DNA from: Arthrobacter sp. SLBN-100
Lineage (GTDB): Bacteria; Actinomycetota; Actinomycetes; Actinomycetales; Micrococcaceae
Assembly (NCBI RefSeq): GCF_006715305.1
Contig: NZ_VFMY01000001.1
Span: forward strand, 124,001 to 188,000
DNA: 64,000 nt
Direction of reading: 5' to 3'
A program made the translations under genes and the position numbers. A model generated the notes under the pieces. That model was given only the letters and a program-made list of their open reading frames with translations, ran no database searches and had not been told where the DNA came from. Positions 53,427 to 62,286 of the stretch are shown one piece after another. Each line of letters begins with the position of its first letter. The first letter of the stretch is position 1.

Positions 53427-53564
53427 TGCGAAGGGATGCTTCGCTGGCCCTATCGCCGTGACGGGAGTTTCCTGGCGGAGGTACGAAGCAGGGGCTTTGG
53501 ACGCTTTGGACGCTCTAAATTTCCTGCGACGACAGCCCAAGCTTTTCTGACTGGGGAGACCCGC

Positions 53565-54986
53565 CTACTCGCTGCGGGTGCCGAACACAATCTCGTCCCA
53601 GGAAGGAACGCTGGAACGCTTGGGCCGGCCCGGCTGCCGCTCGGGCGCACCCGTTTCGGGAAGCTGGCCGGTAGCGGGAGAGCTGTCGTCGGTCCGTGGA
53701 GCCGGACGCCGCGGGTTGTTGCCCAGCAACTCGTTCAGGATTGCGCCACTGGAAAGATTGCCGCTGCCCCCGGCGCTTCCGCCAGAGTCACCGCTGCGCA
53801 CGTCACTGCTGCCCGCGTCACGGCTGCCGGCGTCACGGCTGCCCGCGTCCCCATGGCCGGTTGCTTGGGTGCCTCCCTGGGCACCGCTGGAGGGCCGCTG
53901 GGGCGACGCGACAATAGTGATCTCACGGGTTTCGGTGCTCACGCCGTCGTGCAGCTTCAAGGCATCCTCCATCGCCTCCCGGTGCGGAGGTATGAGGCTG
54001 AGCCGCGACAACATGGAAGGCCTGGCGTCCCGTCGCCGGGTGAAGGAGCTGCCTTGGGCGGCCGGAGTTTCGGGAGGGTCCTCCTGTGACTCGTCCGGGT
54101 GCTCCTCCGCCTCGGGCAGTACCTCGGAGGGCCTCGGGTGGGCGGCGGGGACACCATGGGTCAGCAGCAGCGCCAGGGCGTCGTCAGAGTCCTCGTCCAC
54201 GCCCAGTCGCTGGCCCCGGCGGGAGCGCAGCATGTCAAGGAGCCCGTCCGGGTCCTTGCTATCGGGCTGGCCCTCGCCGCCTGGTGACGTCCGGACGGAG
54301 TCGGCGTCGGTTTCAAAATCGAAGGGGCGGTCGGAGACTGCAGAGAGCCTTCGTGCGGGGACCGGGCCGTCCAGGGGCTCGAGCTCGCTGAGCTGCTGGG
54401 CCCAGCGGTTGGCATTCTGCAGCGACTTTCGGGTTGGGCTGAAGGTCCAGAGTGCCGGTGGTTCTTCACCGATGCCGGCTTTTCCGCCGGTGTTTGCCTC
54501 GAAGCTGGCCGATACCGTCCATGCACCATCCTGGCGCCGCCAGGAGTCCCATTCAACGGAGGAGGGATCAATGCCGTGGGCAGAAAGCCTGTGTGCCACC
54601 ATGTCAGCCAAGGTGGCGGGACTATCGCCGAACGCCGACCGGTAGATGTCGTGGCCCGGCGATGGCGAAGCGACTTCCACTTTCCGGGCCTGCTGGGCCA
54701 CGTACTCGCGTTCCGCCAGGACGGGTCCCTCATAGCGTTCCACCTTGGCCAGCGGCAGGCCGGACAGCTCGGCCACATCTGCGGCCGTCGCCCCGGCCCG
54801 GATCCGGGCCTGGATGTCCCTCGGGGACAGGGGAATGGCGGGCCGCTCAGCAGCAGGCCTGGGCGCAGGCCTGCTCGCGGTCCTCAGCGCTTCGTCGATC
54901 GGCAGCTGGAACATCTCGCCGCCGGCCCCGCTCAACAGGAGATGCGTCCCGTCGTCGTGTACGCCTACAAGCCGTAGATCCTGCAT
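53565..54986 (-). CDS. sepH: SepH (DUF3071), cell division regulator
   Basis: 473 residues. The DUF3071 domain spans about residues 1-170: MQDLRLVGVHDDGTHLLL, a helix-turn-helix-like IQARIRAGATAADVAELSGLPLAKVERYEGPVLAEREYVA, and the HDIYRSAFGDSP motif. SepH binds FtsZ and promotes its assembly in Streptomyces and mycobacteria. The rest is disordered and charged, ending with KRSSVPSWDEIVFGTRSE, a conserved C-terminus likely to be the interaction tail. The start is set at the ATG preceded by GGAGGA; a longer frame runs into DUF4193. A 15-bp minisatellite sits in its disordered part. Confidence 0.93.
   Translation of the reverse strand: MQDLRLVGVHDDGTHLLLSGAGGEMFQLPIDEALRTASRPAPRPAAERPAIPLSPRDIQARIRAGATAADVAELSGLPLAKVERYEGPVLAEREYVAQQARKVEVASPSPGHDIYRSAFGDSPATLADMVAHRLSAHGIDPSSVEWDSWRRQDGAWTVSASFEANTGGKAGIGEEPPALWTFSPTRKSLQNANRWAQQLSELEPLDGPVPARRLSAVSDRPFDFETDADSVRTSPGGEGQPDSKDPDGLLDMLRSRRGQRLGVDEDSDDALALLLTHGVPAAHPRPSEVLPEAEEHPDESQEDPPETPAAQGSSFTRRRDARPSMLSRLSLIPPHREAMEDALKLHDGVSTETREITIVASPQRPSSGAQGGTQATGHGDAGSRDAGSRDAGSSDVRSGDSGGSAGGSGNLSSGAILNELLGNNPRRPAPRTDDSSPATGQLPETGAPERQPGRPKRSSVPSWDEIVFGTRSE
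53786..53860 (-). repeat. 15-bp minisatellite in sepH
   Basis: Four to five tandem copies of a CGTCACGGCTGCCCG-like unit (starts near 53786, 53801, 53816, 53831, 53846), translating to repeated Asp-Ala-Gly-Ser-Arg. The frame is kept. Confidence 0.75.
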
Positions 54987-55211
54987 ACAAATCCTCCACC
55001 CTGGCATTACTATCAATCGAAACTCTGCCACCAGGTGAACCTGTTTTGTGTCAAGGGGCAGGGCGCGCCGCGATATTCCGGCAGCCGGCCTGGCCGTCGG
55101 CCCTGAGGCCGATGTGGAAATGGGGTTCCCTGCGGGCACAAACGCGATGCCTGCAGCGTTATGAAGGGTGGCATTGGCAGGCTGGTCAAAAGGAAGAAGG
55201 ATACGGCGAAC

Positions 55212-55511
55212 ATGGCCACCGATTACGATGCGCCGCGCAAGTCTGAAGAAGACCTCGGCGAGGACTCCCTCGAGGAGCTGAAGACCCGCCGCACGGACAA
55301 GCCGGTCGTGGTGGTGGACGAAGACGAAAGCGATCTGGCCGCCGGCTACGAACTCCCCGGCGCGGACCTTTCGGGTGAAGAGCTGATGGTGCAGGTGGTG
55401 CCTGCCCAGGCGGACGAATTCACGTGTTCTTCGTGCTTCCTGGTCCGGCACCGTTCCCAAATTGCCCGCGAGAAGGACGGCCGCCTCTATTGCAAGGAAT
55501 GTGAGGGGTAA
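55212..55511 (+). CDS. DUF4193 protein with a zinc-ribbon tail
   Basis: 99 residues. An acidic N-terminus (DEDESDLAAGYELPG) leads to a C-terminal TCSSCFLVRHRSQIARE plus YCKECEG, four Cys in a zinc-ribbon arrangement. DUF4193 occurs in nearly all actinobacteria between sepH and dut; function unknown, probably a small protein- or nucleic-acid-binding regulator. The start is MATDYDAPRKS; upstream in-frame codons look random. It is divergent from sepH. Confidence 0.92.
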   Translation: MATDYDAPRKSEEDLGEDSLEELKTRRTDKPVVVVDEDESDLAAGYELPGADLSGEELMVQVVPAQADEFTCSSCFLVRHRSQIAREKDGRLYCKECEG

Positions 55512-55618
55512 GCAAGGGCAAGCATGCCGACGGCGGAGTGCGGCCTCGGCAGGGCAGCTCATCTGGATGACGCATCCTGCCGGTGCTGCTCACCGGCATG
55601 CCAGGGCCGGCAGGGGGC

Positions 55619-56107
55619 TTACCTGCCTGCCAGGGCTGCGGTCAGCTTGTCGGGGCGCCGGGTGGAGGTCAGCCAGTACGGCGTCTGGTCCGACGGGTCC
55701 GTGATCCGGATCTTGACCACCGGGTCTATCCAGCCCCGGATGCAAAGGAACGCCAGGCCATTGAGGCGGGTTCCGCGCTCTGCCGTTGCGTCCTCGCCCC
55801 GGAACGCTTCCACTGAGCCTACAAACCGTCGCTCAATGGTGGCGCGGCCAACGGTCAGTGAATTATCAGTCACCACGATGGCCGGCGTGGACAGGACCAG
55901 GAGAATGGCGATGATTGCGAAGAGCACCGCAGCGGCCGTATAACCCGCTGTCATGCTGATGGGGGCGAACATCAGGATGCCGGCCCCGGCTATACCGGCA
56001 GAGATAATCCAGATCCACACATTGGGCCACAGCTTCTCCCGGTAGATCACCGGCGCCCCGGTGGAAGGAACCTCGGGCACGGGCGGAGGGGAGCTTGATT
56101 CGGGCAT
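55619..56107 (-). CDS. DUF3093 membrane protein
   Basis: 162 residues. After a Pro-rich cytoplasmic start come two helices (WIWIISAGIAGAGILMFAPI, YTAAAVLFAIIAILLVLST), then a domain with AIVVTDNSLTVGRATIERRFVG, RGTRLNGLAFLCIRGWIDPVVKI and DPYWL-like DQTPYWLTSTRRPDKLTAAL. This is DUF3093, conserved beside dut. The function is unknown. The start is MPESSSPPPVPE; a longer frame overlaps dut on the other strand. Confidence 0.9.
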   Translation of the reverse strand: MPESSSPPPVPEVPSTGAPVIYREKLWPNVWIWIISAGIAGAGILMFAPISMTAGYTAAAVLFAIIAILLVLSTPAIVVTDNSLTVGRATIERRFVGSVEAFRGEDATAERGTRLNGLAFLCIRGWIDPVVKIRITDPSDQTPYWLTSTRRPDKLTAALAGR

Positions 56108-56208
56108 AAGCCCAGCTTTCCATTTTTGCCCGGCTATTTCACCTTGGTAGAACCCTTCCAGCGGCCACAGGTCGCACGGGATGCACGAGCGGTTCCGGTG
56201 CCGCGGCC

Positions 56209-56239
56209 TTAGGACTGATTTGGGGGCGCGGGTTAGAGT
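56209..56239 (+). promoter_or_regulatory. Candidate dut promoter
   Basis: TTAGGA and TTAGAGT elements 18-19 bases apart. The -10 box ends next to the two possible GTG starts (56242 and 56248), so the transcript would be leaderless or nearly so. Confidence 0.4.
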
Positions 56240-56241
56240 GA

Positions 56242-56781
56242 GTGACTGTGACTGAACATCCCGCCGCAGTAGATACGTTCCCTGACGAAGCCTCCGGCTT
56301 TGCGCCGCCCGCCGCCCTGGGTGCCCCCACGCTGCAGGTCCAGCTGAAGATGCTCGACCCGGAGATAGAGGCGCCGTCCTACGCCCACCCGGGCGACGCG
56401 GGCGCGGACCTTCGTGCACGCGAGGATGTTGTCCTGCAGCCGGGGGAGCGGAAGCTGGTCCCCACCGGAGTGGCCATCGCCCTCCCCGACGGCTTCGTTG
56501 CCCTGATTCACCCACGCTCGGGCCTGGCCACCAAACACGGCCTCACCATCGTGAACGCCCCCGGAACCGTGGACGCGGGCTACCGAGGCGAAATCGCCGT
56601 CACCCTGCTGAACACTGATGCGACGCAAAGCATCGAGCTGCGCCGCGGCGATAGAATTGCGCAGATGGTCATTCAGCGTGTTGAGTACGCGCAGTTCATC
56701 CCCGTCAACGAATTGAGCGGATCCGTACGTGGCACAGGAGGATTCGGTTCCACCGGCGGCTTCAACGTGCCCCGGGCTTGA
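56242..56781 (+). CDS. dut: dUTP diphosphatase
   Basis: 179-residue trimeric enzyme hydrolysing dUTP to dUMP, limiting uracil in DNA. The five motifs are visible: motif 1 AHPGDAGADLRA, motif 2 PRSGLATKHG, motif 3 GTVDAGYRGEI, motif 4 RGDRIAQMVI and motif 5 RGTGGFGSTG. The first 30 residues are an extra disordered stretch. It begins at a GTG, 56242 or 56248; the second gives a cleaner leaderless start. Three conserved genes of unknown role follow on the same strand. Confidence 0.96.
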   Translation: MTVTEHPAAVDTFPDEASGFAPPAALGAPTLQVQLKMLDPEIEAPSYAHPGDAGADLRAREDVVLQPGERKLVPTGVAIALPDGFVALIHPRSGLATKHGLTIVNAPGTVDAGYRGEIAVTLLNTDATQSIELRRGDRIAQMVIQRVEYAQFIPVNELSGSVRGTGGFGSTGGFNVPRA

Positions 56782-56897
56782 ACGCTTCCCTTCCCCGTTC
56801 CTCAGTTCCGGCACGCGCCGGCGGGACGGCAATAAAGCACGACGGCGGGACCCCCTACGGGCCGGACCGGCAACTTCACAACTAAGGAGACACCCAA

Positions 56898-57611
56898 ATG
56901 GTCTTTGGGCTCGGCAGGAAAGCCAAAAAGGAACAAGCAGCCGAACCGGACGAACTGTTGCCTGCCGCGGAGACCGCGGAGGAGGCGAAGGACAGTTCCG
57001 GAAACCGCTCGAACGGCCCTTTCGATGAATCCGAAATCAGCAGCCGTGATGGCTACGTTGACCTGGGTGCACTCCTGATTACTCCCAGCGAGGGGCTCCA
57101 GCTCCGGCTGGAGGTGGAAGAAGCCACGCAGCGCGTCGTCGCGGTGACCATGGACCTGAACGGCTCCAGCCTCCAGCTGCAGGCCTTTGCGGCCCCCAAG
57201 AGCGAGGGACTCTGGGACGAGATCCGGGAGCAGATCGGCCAGTCCGTGGGCGGCCAGGGCGGCCAGGTGGAGGAGATCGAAGGGCCCTTCGGAACCGAGC
57301 TCGTGGCGAAACTTCCTGCAGGCCTGCCGGACGGGAGCCAGGGCTACCGGGTGGCGCGCTTCGTTGGAGTGGACGGCCCCCGCTGGTTCCTGCGCGGCGT
57401 CCTGGGCGGTGCCGCAGCGCTCGAACGGCCCGCCGCCGAACCTCTCGAAGCACTGTTCCGGCAGGTGGTGGTGATCCGGGGAGACAACCCCATGCCGCCG
57501 CGCGACCTGCTGCAGCTGCGCCTGCCCAAGGACGCCACGCCCACGCCGCCGCCCGGCGCACCCTCACTCCAGGAACCTGAACGTGGTCCTGAAATCACCC
57601 AGATTGGCTGA
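56898..57611 (+). CDS. DUF3710 protein
   Basis: 237 residues, cytosolic. A charged N-terminus (KAKKEQAAEPDELL) is followed by DGYVDLGALLITPSEGLQLRLEVEE, AFAAPKSEGLWDEIREQI, VDGPRWFLRGVLGGAAA and a Pro-rich end. It is the DUF3710 family, always near dut in actinobacteria. The function is unknown. AAGGAGA lies seven bases before the ATG. The next gene overlaps its last 29 bases. Confidence 0.92.
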   Translation: MVFGLGRKAKKEQAAEPDELLPAAETAEEAKDSSGNRSNGPFDESEISSRDGYVDLGALLITPSEGLQLRLEVEEATQRVVAVTMDLNGSSLQLQAFAAPKSEGLWDEIREQIGQSVGGQGGQVEEIEGPFGTELVAKLPAGLPDGSQGYRVARFVGVDGPRWFLRGVLGGAAALERPAAEPLEALFRQVVVIRGDNPMPPRDLLQLRLPKDATPTPPPGAPSLQEPERGPEITQIG

Positions 57612-57966
57612 TTCCGCATCAAGGGGAGCTCCGTTTGGCGAAAACGGCGATATTCCCCTGAGCCAGTTGCCGGCCAAAGGGCGGGTTGTGTGCCATGGGT
57701 GGATCGAATCCGTGACATATGTTCCGACGGACCAGACCGCGGAGTTCAGCGCCATAGTCTCCGACGCCGATGCCCGCCACCGCGGGATCGGCGCCGCTGC
57801 CGGGCGCCCTGCCAGGCTCCGCGTGGTGTGGCTCGGACGGCGGCGCGTACCAGGAATCGATGCCGGCACCGAGGTGCGGCTTGAAGGGATGCTCTCCACG
57901 GTGCAGGGCCTGCCCACCATGTTCAACCCACGCTACGAAATACTGTCCCGCCAGGAGAACGAATGA
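57583..57966 (+). CDS. OB-fold nucleic-acid-binding domain protein
   Basis: 127 residues with an OB-fold core: AKGRVVCHGWIESVTYVPT, AEFSAIVSDADARH, ARLRVVWLGRRRVPGI and GTEVRLEGMLSTVQGLPTMFNPRYEIL, the pattern of a tRNA-anticodon/RecG-type OB domain. The GTG start lies within the DUF3710 gene (29-base overlap); a TTG seven codons later is an alternative. Its stop overlaps the DUF3159 start by four bases. The corresponding mycobacterial gene is also annotated OB-fold, from memory. The ligand is unknown. Confidence 0.87.
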   Translation: MVLKSPRLADSASRGAPFGENGDIPLSQLPAKGRVVCHGWIESVTYVPTDQTAEFSAIVSDADARHRGIGAAAGRPARLRVVWLGRRRVPGIDAGTEVRLEGMLSTVQGLPTMFNPRYEILSRQENE

Positions 57967-58778
57967 CCGTGCCCAGTCCCAGCCCCTCCAACGGTCCCGG
58001 ACAGGACGGGCAGCCGGGCGGCCCTGCCGGGAAGGCGCCCGAGGGGCAGGAAGCGGTTGACGGACAAGCACCGTCGCCGATGGCAGGCTTTGCCGCAGAA
58101 TACGCCGCCAAGGCAGGGCTGCACCGGACGCATGACGGGCGCGTGGACGTGCTGCGCAGCGCCGGCGGAGTCCAAGGCATTGCCGAAAGCATCCTGCCCG
58201 GCCTGATGTTCCTCGTGGCGTACACCGTCAGCCAGGACCTCACGGTTTCCCTCGTAGCCGCCTTGGCGGCCGCCGCGGTGTTCACCGTGGTCCGGCTGGT
58301 GCAGCGGCGTCCCCTGACGCAAGCATTGGCCGGTGTGGTGGGCGTGGGCATTTCAGCCTGGCTCGCCAACACCACGGGCAAGGCTGAGAACTTCTACCTG
58401 CCGGGCTTTTTCACCAACGCGGCCTACATCGTGGCGATGGTGATCTCGATCCTGGTCAAGTGGCCGGTGGCCGGGCTGCTCTTCGGGTTCATCCGCAACG
58501 AGGGCCTGGACTGGCGCAAGGACCCCGCCCGGCTTAAGGCCTACCGGCTTGGCACGTGGGTCATCGTTGCCGTCCTGGTGCTCCGGCTTGTGGTGCAGGT
58601 CCCGCTCTATCTCCTGGGGCCGGAAGGGCTGGCCGCCCTCGCCACCACCAGGCTCATCATGAGCGCTCCGCTGTACATTTTGGGCGTCTGGGTCGCCTGG
58701 CTGATCACGAGGCCGGCCCCGGCAGGCGTCGACGCGGAGGACGGCGCAGCCGCACGGGACGCAACAGCGGGGGATTAG
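57963..58778 (+). CDS. DUF3159 membrane protein
   Basis: 271 residues. After a Gly/Pro-rich cytoplasmic start, DVLRSAGGVQGIAESILPGLMFLVAYTVS leads into five to six helices, with SAWLANTTGKAENFYLPGFFTNAAYIVAM and GFIRNEGLDWRKDPARLKAY as conserved loops. DUF3159 is not characterised. It starts in the OB-fold stop (ATGA) and its stop overlaps the convergent trkA stop by four bases. Context suggests ion homeostasis or envelope work, not proven. Confidence 0.9.
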   Translation: MTVPSPSPSNGPGQDGQPGGPAGKAPEGQEAVDGQAPSPMAGFAAEYAAKAGLHRTHDGRVDVLRSAGGVQGIAESILPGLMFLVAYTVSQDLTVSLVAALAAAAVFTVVRLVQRRPLTQALAGVVGVGISAWLANTTGKAENFYLPGFFTNAAYIVAMVISILVKWPVAGLLFGFIRNEGLDWRKDPARLKAYRLGTWVIVAVLVLRLVVQVPLYLLGPEGLAALATTRLIMSAPLYILGVWVAWLITRPAPAGVDAEDGAAARDATAGD

Positions 58779-59518
58779 CCGTCGAACCCGTCGTCCTCCG
58801 GGCCCTGCTGGTCCGCGTGGGCGGTTCCATCGTCAGCCCTGGGCCGTGATGCTTCCGGGGAATCAGGGGAGAGCAGGGCGCGCAGCTCGTCCTCCGCGGC
58901 AATGGTCGTGACGAAGAACAGTTCGTCGCCGCCGTCAATCACGTCGTCACGGCTTGGCGTAATTGGCGCATGGTCGCGCAGGATGGCCACCAGGGTGGAG
59001 TCCTCCGGCCATACAATGTCGCCAACGGTACTGCCGATGACGTGCGAATCGTGGGGGACGGTGAACTCCACCAGTGAGGACACACCGGTCTGGAGGGTGA
59101 GCAGCCGGACCAGGTCGCCAATCTCCACAGCTTCCTCCACCAGCGCGGTCATCAGCTGGGGAGTGTTGACAGCGACGTCCACGCCCCATGAATCGTTGAA
59201 CATCCAGTCGTTCTTTGGATTGTTCACCCGGCCCACGGTGCGGCCAACGCCGAATTCGGTCTTTGCCAGCAGGGATACCACCAGGTTGACCTTGTCGTCG
59301 CCGGTGGCTGAGACCACCACGTCGGCGTCCTCCACCTTGGCGCCCTGCAGCGTGCTCAGTTCGCAGGCGTCGCCGACGAGCCAGTGCGCGCCGCGGAGTC
59401 CGCTGCGCCCAATAACCTCAGGCTTGAGGTCGATCAGCAGGATTTCGTGTTTGTGTGCCAGGAGTTCCCGGGCGATGGACGAACCCACACTGCCGGCACC
59501 GACAATCACAACTTTCAC
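58775..59518 (-). CDS. trkA: TrkA-family potassium-channel regulatory subunit (RCK), CeoC-like
   Basis: 247 residues. RCK_N Rossmann domain: VVIVGAGSVGSSIARELL, LLIDLKPEVIG, GDACELSTL, VVSATGDDKVNLVVSLLA. The RCK_C domain from about 140 (GVSSLVEFTVPHDSHVIGSTVGDIVWPEDSTLVAILRD) may bind a nucleotide such as c-di-AMP or ATP. It overlaps the upstream RCK gene by four bases. There is no Trk channel gene in the window; the KimA-like protein lies divergently next to it. Confidence 0.93.
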   Translation of the reverse strand: MKVVIVGAGSVGSSIARELLAHKHEILLIDLKPEVIGRSGLRGAHWLVGDACELSTLQGAKVEDADVVVSATGDDKVNLVVSLLAKTEFGVGRTVGRVNNPKNDWMFNDSWGVDVAVNTPQLMTALVEEAVEIGDLVRLLTLQTGVSSLVEFTVPHDSHVIGSTVGDIVWPEDSTLVAILRDHAPITPSRDDVIDGGDELFFVTTIAAEDELRALLSPDSPEASRPRADDGTAHADQQGPEDDGFDG

Positions 59519-60189
59519 TGGTACTCCTTGGCGGGTGCTTTGGCGAGGATCTGGGAAACCTGGGCGCTGCGGTCGACCTGCAGCATGGCGTGCACAGTGT
59601 CGCCGTCCTGGTACGCGGTTCCGGCATCGGGAAGCAATCCTTCGCCGAACCGGGTGAGGTAAGCGACGCGGACGCCGGCAGCTTTTTCGATGCTGCTGAT
59701 CCGGTGGCCGATCCAGCCGGCGTCGAGATCCAGTTCGGCCAGCACCAGGCGTCCGGAAGGCTCCCGGAAGTCACCCGCCAGGTGCTGTTCCGGAAGGATC
59801 CGCCGCAGCACCTGGTCCGCGCTCCAGCGGACCGCCGCCACCGTGGGGATTCCCAGGCGCTGGTAGATTTCGGCCCGGCCGGGATCGTAAATCCTGGCTA
59901 CAACATGGGGCACGTGGAAGGTCTCCCGGGCCACGCGGGTGGCGAGGATGTTGGAATTGTCACCGCTGGATACCGCGGCGAAGGCGTACGCCTCGGCAAC
60001 GCCGGCTTGCTTGAGAGTGTCCCGGTCGAAGCCCACCCCAGTGACTTTGCGGCCGGTGAAGCCTTGGCGGAGCCTGCGGAAAGCGCGGTCGTCCTGGTCA
60101 ATGATGGCCACGGAATGCCCGGCATCTTCAAGGGTGTGCGCCAGTGTGGCCCCCACCCGGCCACATCCCATGATCACGAAATGCGCCAC
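59515..60189 (-). CDS. trkA: TrkA-family RCK protein, CeoB-like
   Basis: 224 residues with NAD(H)-binding HFVIMGCGRVGATLAHTLEDAGHSV, then GFDRDTLKQAGVAEA and AAVSSGDNSNILATRVARE, the RCK_N pattern, and an RCK_C-like C-terminus (RLVLAELDLDAGWIGHRIS). Together with the following RCK gene it resembles the mycobacterial ceoB-ceoC pair. It is divergent from the transporter gene, with 120 bases between the start codons. The likely role is to gate a potassium importer. Confidence 0.92.
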   Translation of the reverse strand: MAHFVIMGCGRVGATLAHTLEDAGHSVAIIDQDDRAFRRLRQGFTGRKVTGVGFDRDTLKQAGVAEAYAFAAVSSGDNSNILATRVARETFHVPHVVARIYDPGRAEIYQRLGIPTVAAVRWSADQVLRRILPEQHLAGDFREPSGRLVLAELDLDAGWIGHRISSIEKAAGVRVAYLTRFGEGLLPDAGTAYQDGDTVHAMLQVDRSAQVSQILAKAPAKEYQ

Positions 60190-60274
60190 CAGTATCTCCT
60201 TAGTTTCTTTCCCGTTCGTCCTGCCGCTAGAACTCTACCGTCAGCGTCCCGGAAGCCGCTGTTGACCGGCCGTC

Positions 60275-60303
60275 ATGACACAGACCGGGAATCAGACTAG
60301 CTT
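60275..60303 (+). promoter_or_regulatory. Predicted leaderless promoter of the KimA-like gene
   Basis: ATGACA, 17 bases, TAGCTT. The -10 box ends six bases before the GTG at 60310, and no Shine-Dalgarno sequence is present. There is no room for a c-di-AMP riboswitch leader. Confidence 0.5.
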
Positions 60304-60309
60304 TGTGGG

Positions 60310-62286
60310 GTGCTGACAATATTCAATGCGGTCAAGCGCGTGCTGGTGGGCAGGCCATTCCGGAATGACCGGATGGCCCATACGCTGCTTCCGAAAAAGA
60401 TCGCACTTCCGGTTTTCGCGTCGGACGCGCTGTCCTCGGTAGCGTACGCGCCGGACGAAATTTTGCTGACACTGGCCCTGGCCGGGGTCAGTGCCGTGGC
60501 CTTCTCGCCGTGGGTGGGCCTGGCCGTGATGGTGGTGCTGCTGACCGTGGTGGCCTCCTACCGGCAGAACGTCCACGCGTACCCTTCCGGGGGCGGCGAC
60601 TACGAGATCGCGGGCGAGAACCTGGGCAAGTACGCCGGCCTCACTGTGGCGTCGGCCCTGCTGGTGGACTATGTCCTGACCGTTGCAGTCTCGATGTCCT
60701 CGGCAGCGACGTACCTGACGACGGCCGTCCCGTCACTGCACGGCCAGCAGGCCACGATCGCCACCATCGGCGTTGTTATCCTCGCCCTGGTCAACCTGCG
60801 CGGCATCAAGGAAGCCGGCAGCGTGTTCGCGGTACCAACCTATATTTTCATGGCCTCCATTATCGGTATGACAGCTGTCGGCATCTTCCAGGCCGCCACC
60901 GGGCAGCTGGGAGAGGCCCCCTCCGCTGCCTTCACCATCGTCCCGACGGCGGGTTTCGAGGAAGGCCTGGTGGGCCTGGCGGGGGCCTTCCTCTTGCTGC
61001 GGGCCTTCTCCTCCGGGGCCGCGGCGCTCACCGGGGTGGAGGCCATCAGCAACGGCGTCCCGAATTTCAAAGTCCCCAAAAGCAAAAACGCTGCCACCAC
61101 GCTGCTGCTCCTGGGCGTGATCGGCGCAGCGATGCTGGCGGGCATCATCTACCTGGCCAACGCCACCAAGGTCCATATTGTGCTGGACCCGGCCACAGAG
61201 TTCCTCCTCAACGGCAACCCGTTGCCCGAGGGCTACATCCAGAATCCGGCCATCAGCCAGATCGCCCAGACCATATTCGGAGCCGGCTCGATCCCGTTCT
61301 ACATCGTGGTGGCCGCCACCGGCGTCATCCTGGTCTTTGCTTCGAATACTGCCTTCAACGGCTTCCCGGTCCTGGGCTCCATCCTCGCCCAGGACGGCTA
61401 CCTTCCCCGCCAGCTCCGCACCAGGGGCGACAGGCTCGCCTTCAGCAACGGCGTCCTGGCCCTCGCTGCCGGCGCCCTGGTGCTGATCATCGCGTTCAAC
61501 GCCGATGTCACGAAACTCATCCAGCTCTACATCGTGGGCGTCTTCATCTCCTTCACTGCCAGCCAGCTGGGCATGATCCGGCACTGGGGCAGGGAACTGA
61601 AACTGGCCAAGGACAAGGCAGTGCGGCGCCGGATGGCGAAGTCCCGCGCCATCAACACCGTAGGTTTCGGCATGACCGCCCTGGTGCTGGTCATCGTCCT
61701 GGTCACCAAATTCGAGCAGGGCGCCTGGATTGCGCTGCTGGCCATGTTCGTCCTCTTCCTGATCATGTGGAGCATCCGGGCGCACTACGACAATGTGGCC
61801 CGGGAACTGGCAGTGGACGCGGACTCCTCACCGCGTGCCCTACCCACCCGCGTCCACGCCGTCCTGCTGGTGTCCCACGTACGCAAGCCCGTCCTCCGGG
61901 CCCTGGCCTACGCCCGGGCTTCCCGGCCCTCGCGCCTGGATGCCATCACCGTGGACATCGACTCCGAAGAAACGGCACAGACGGTGGCCGACTGGGAAAA
62001 GCTGGACATTCCGGTGCCGCTGACGGTGCTGGCGAGCCCCTACCGTGAGACGGTCACACCCATCATGGAGTACGTCAAGCAGATGCGGCGGGATTCACCG
62101 CGCGACCTGGTGGTGGTGTACATCCCCGAGTACGTGGTGGGTAAGTGGTGGGAGCAGCTGGTCCACAATCAGACCGCACTGCGCATCAAGACCCGGCTGC
62201 ACTTCGAACCCGGCGTCATGGTGGCCAGCGTTCCCTGGCAACTCAAATCATCCGAAGAAGCGAAGAACCTGCAGGACGTCCAATGA
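60310..62286 (+). CDS. KimA-like potassium importer (APC superfamily)
   Basis: 658 residues, twelve helices followed by a cytoplasmic domain from about 500. Automatic tools would call it an amino-acid permease. The sequence resembles Bacillus KimA (YdaO), a proton-coupled potassium importer: SDALSSVAYAPDEILL (Asp39, Tyr46), SYRQNVHAYPSGGGDYE, LLVDYVLTVAVS, ALTGVEAISNGVPNFK and YIVGVFISFTASQ. The residues recalled as potassium ligands in KimA (Asp, Tyr, Asp, Thr, Thr, Tyr) appear in matching places. Divergent RCK genes support potassium transport. The soluble C-terminus (VHAVLLVSHVRKPVLRALAYARA) has a universal-stress-like alpha/beta pattern that may be regulatory. It starts at GTG. Confidence 0.85.
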   Translation: MLTIFNAVKRVLVGRPFRNDRMAHTLLPKKIALPVFASDALSSVAYAPDEILLTLALAGVSAVAFSPWVGLAVMVVLLTVVASYRQNVHAYPSGGGDYEIAGENLGKYAGLTVASALLVDYVLTVAVSMSSAATYLTTAVPSLHGQQATIATIGVVILALVNLRGIKEAGSVFAVPTYIFMASIIGMTAVGIFQAATGQLGEAPSAAFTIVPTAGFEEGLVGLAGAFLLLRAFSSGAAALTGVEAISNGVPNFKVPKSKNAATTLLLLGVIGAAMLAGIIYLANATKVHIVLDPATEFLLNGNPLPEGYIQNPAISQIAQTIFGAGSIPFYIVVAATGVILVFASNTAFNGFPVLGSILAQDGYLPRQLRTRGDRLAFSNGVLALAAGALVLIIAFNADVTKLIQLYIVGVFISFTASQLGMIRHWGRELKLAKDKAVRRRMAKSRAINTVGFGMTALVLVIVLVTKFEQGAWIALLAMFVLFLIMWSIRAHYDNVARELAVDADSSPRALPTRVHAVLLVSHVRKPVLRALAYARASRPSRLDAITVDIDSEETAQTVADWEKLDIPVPLTVLASPYRETVTPIMEYVKQMRRDSPRDLVVVYIPEYVVGKWWEQLVHNQTALRIKTRLHFEPGVMVASVPWQLKSSEEAKNLQDVQ

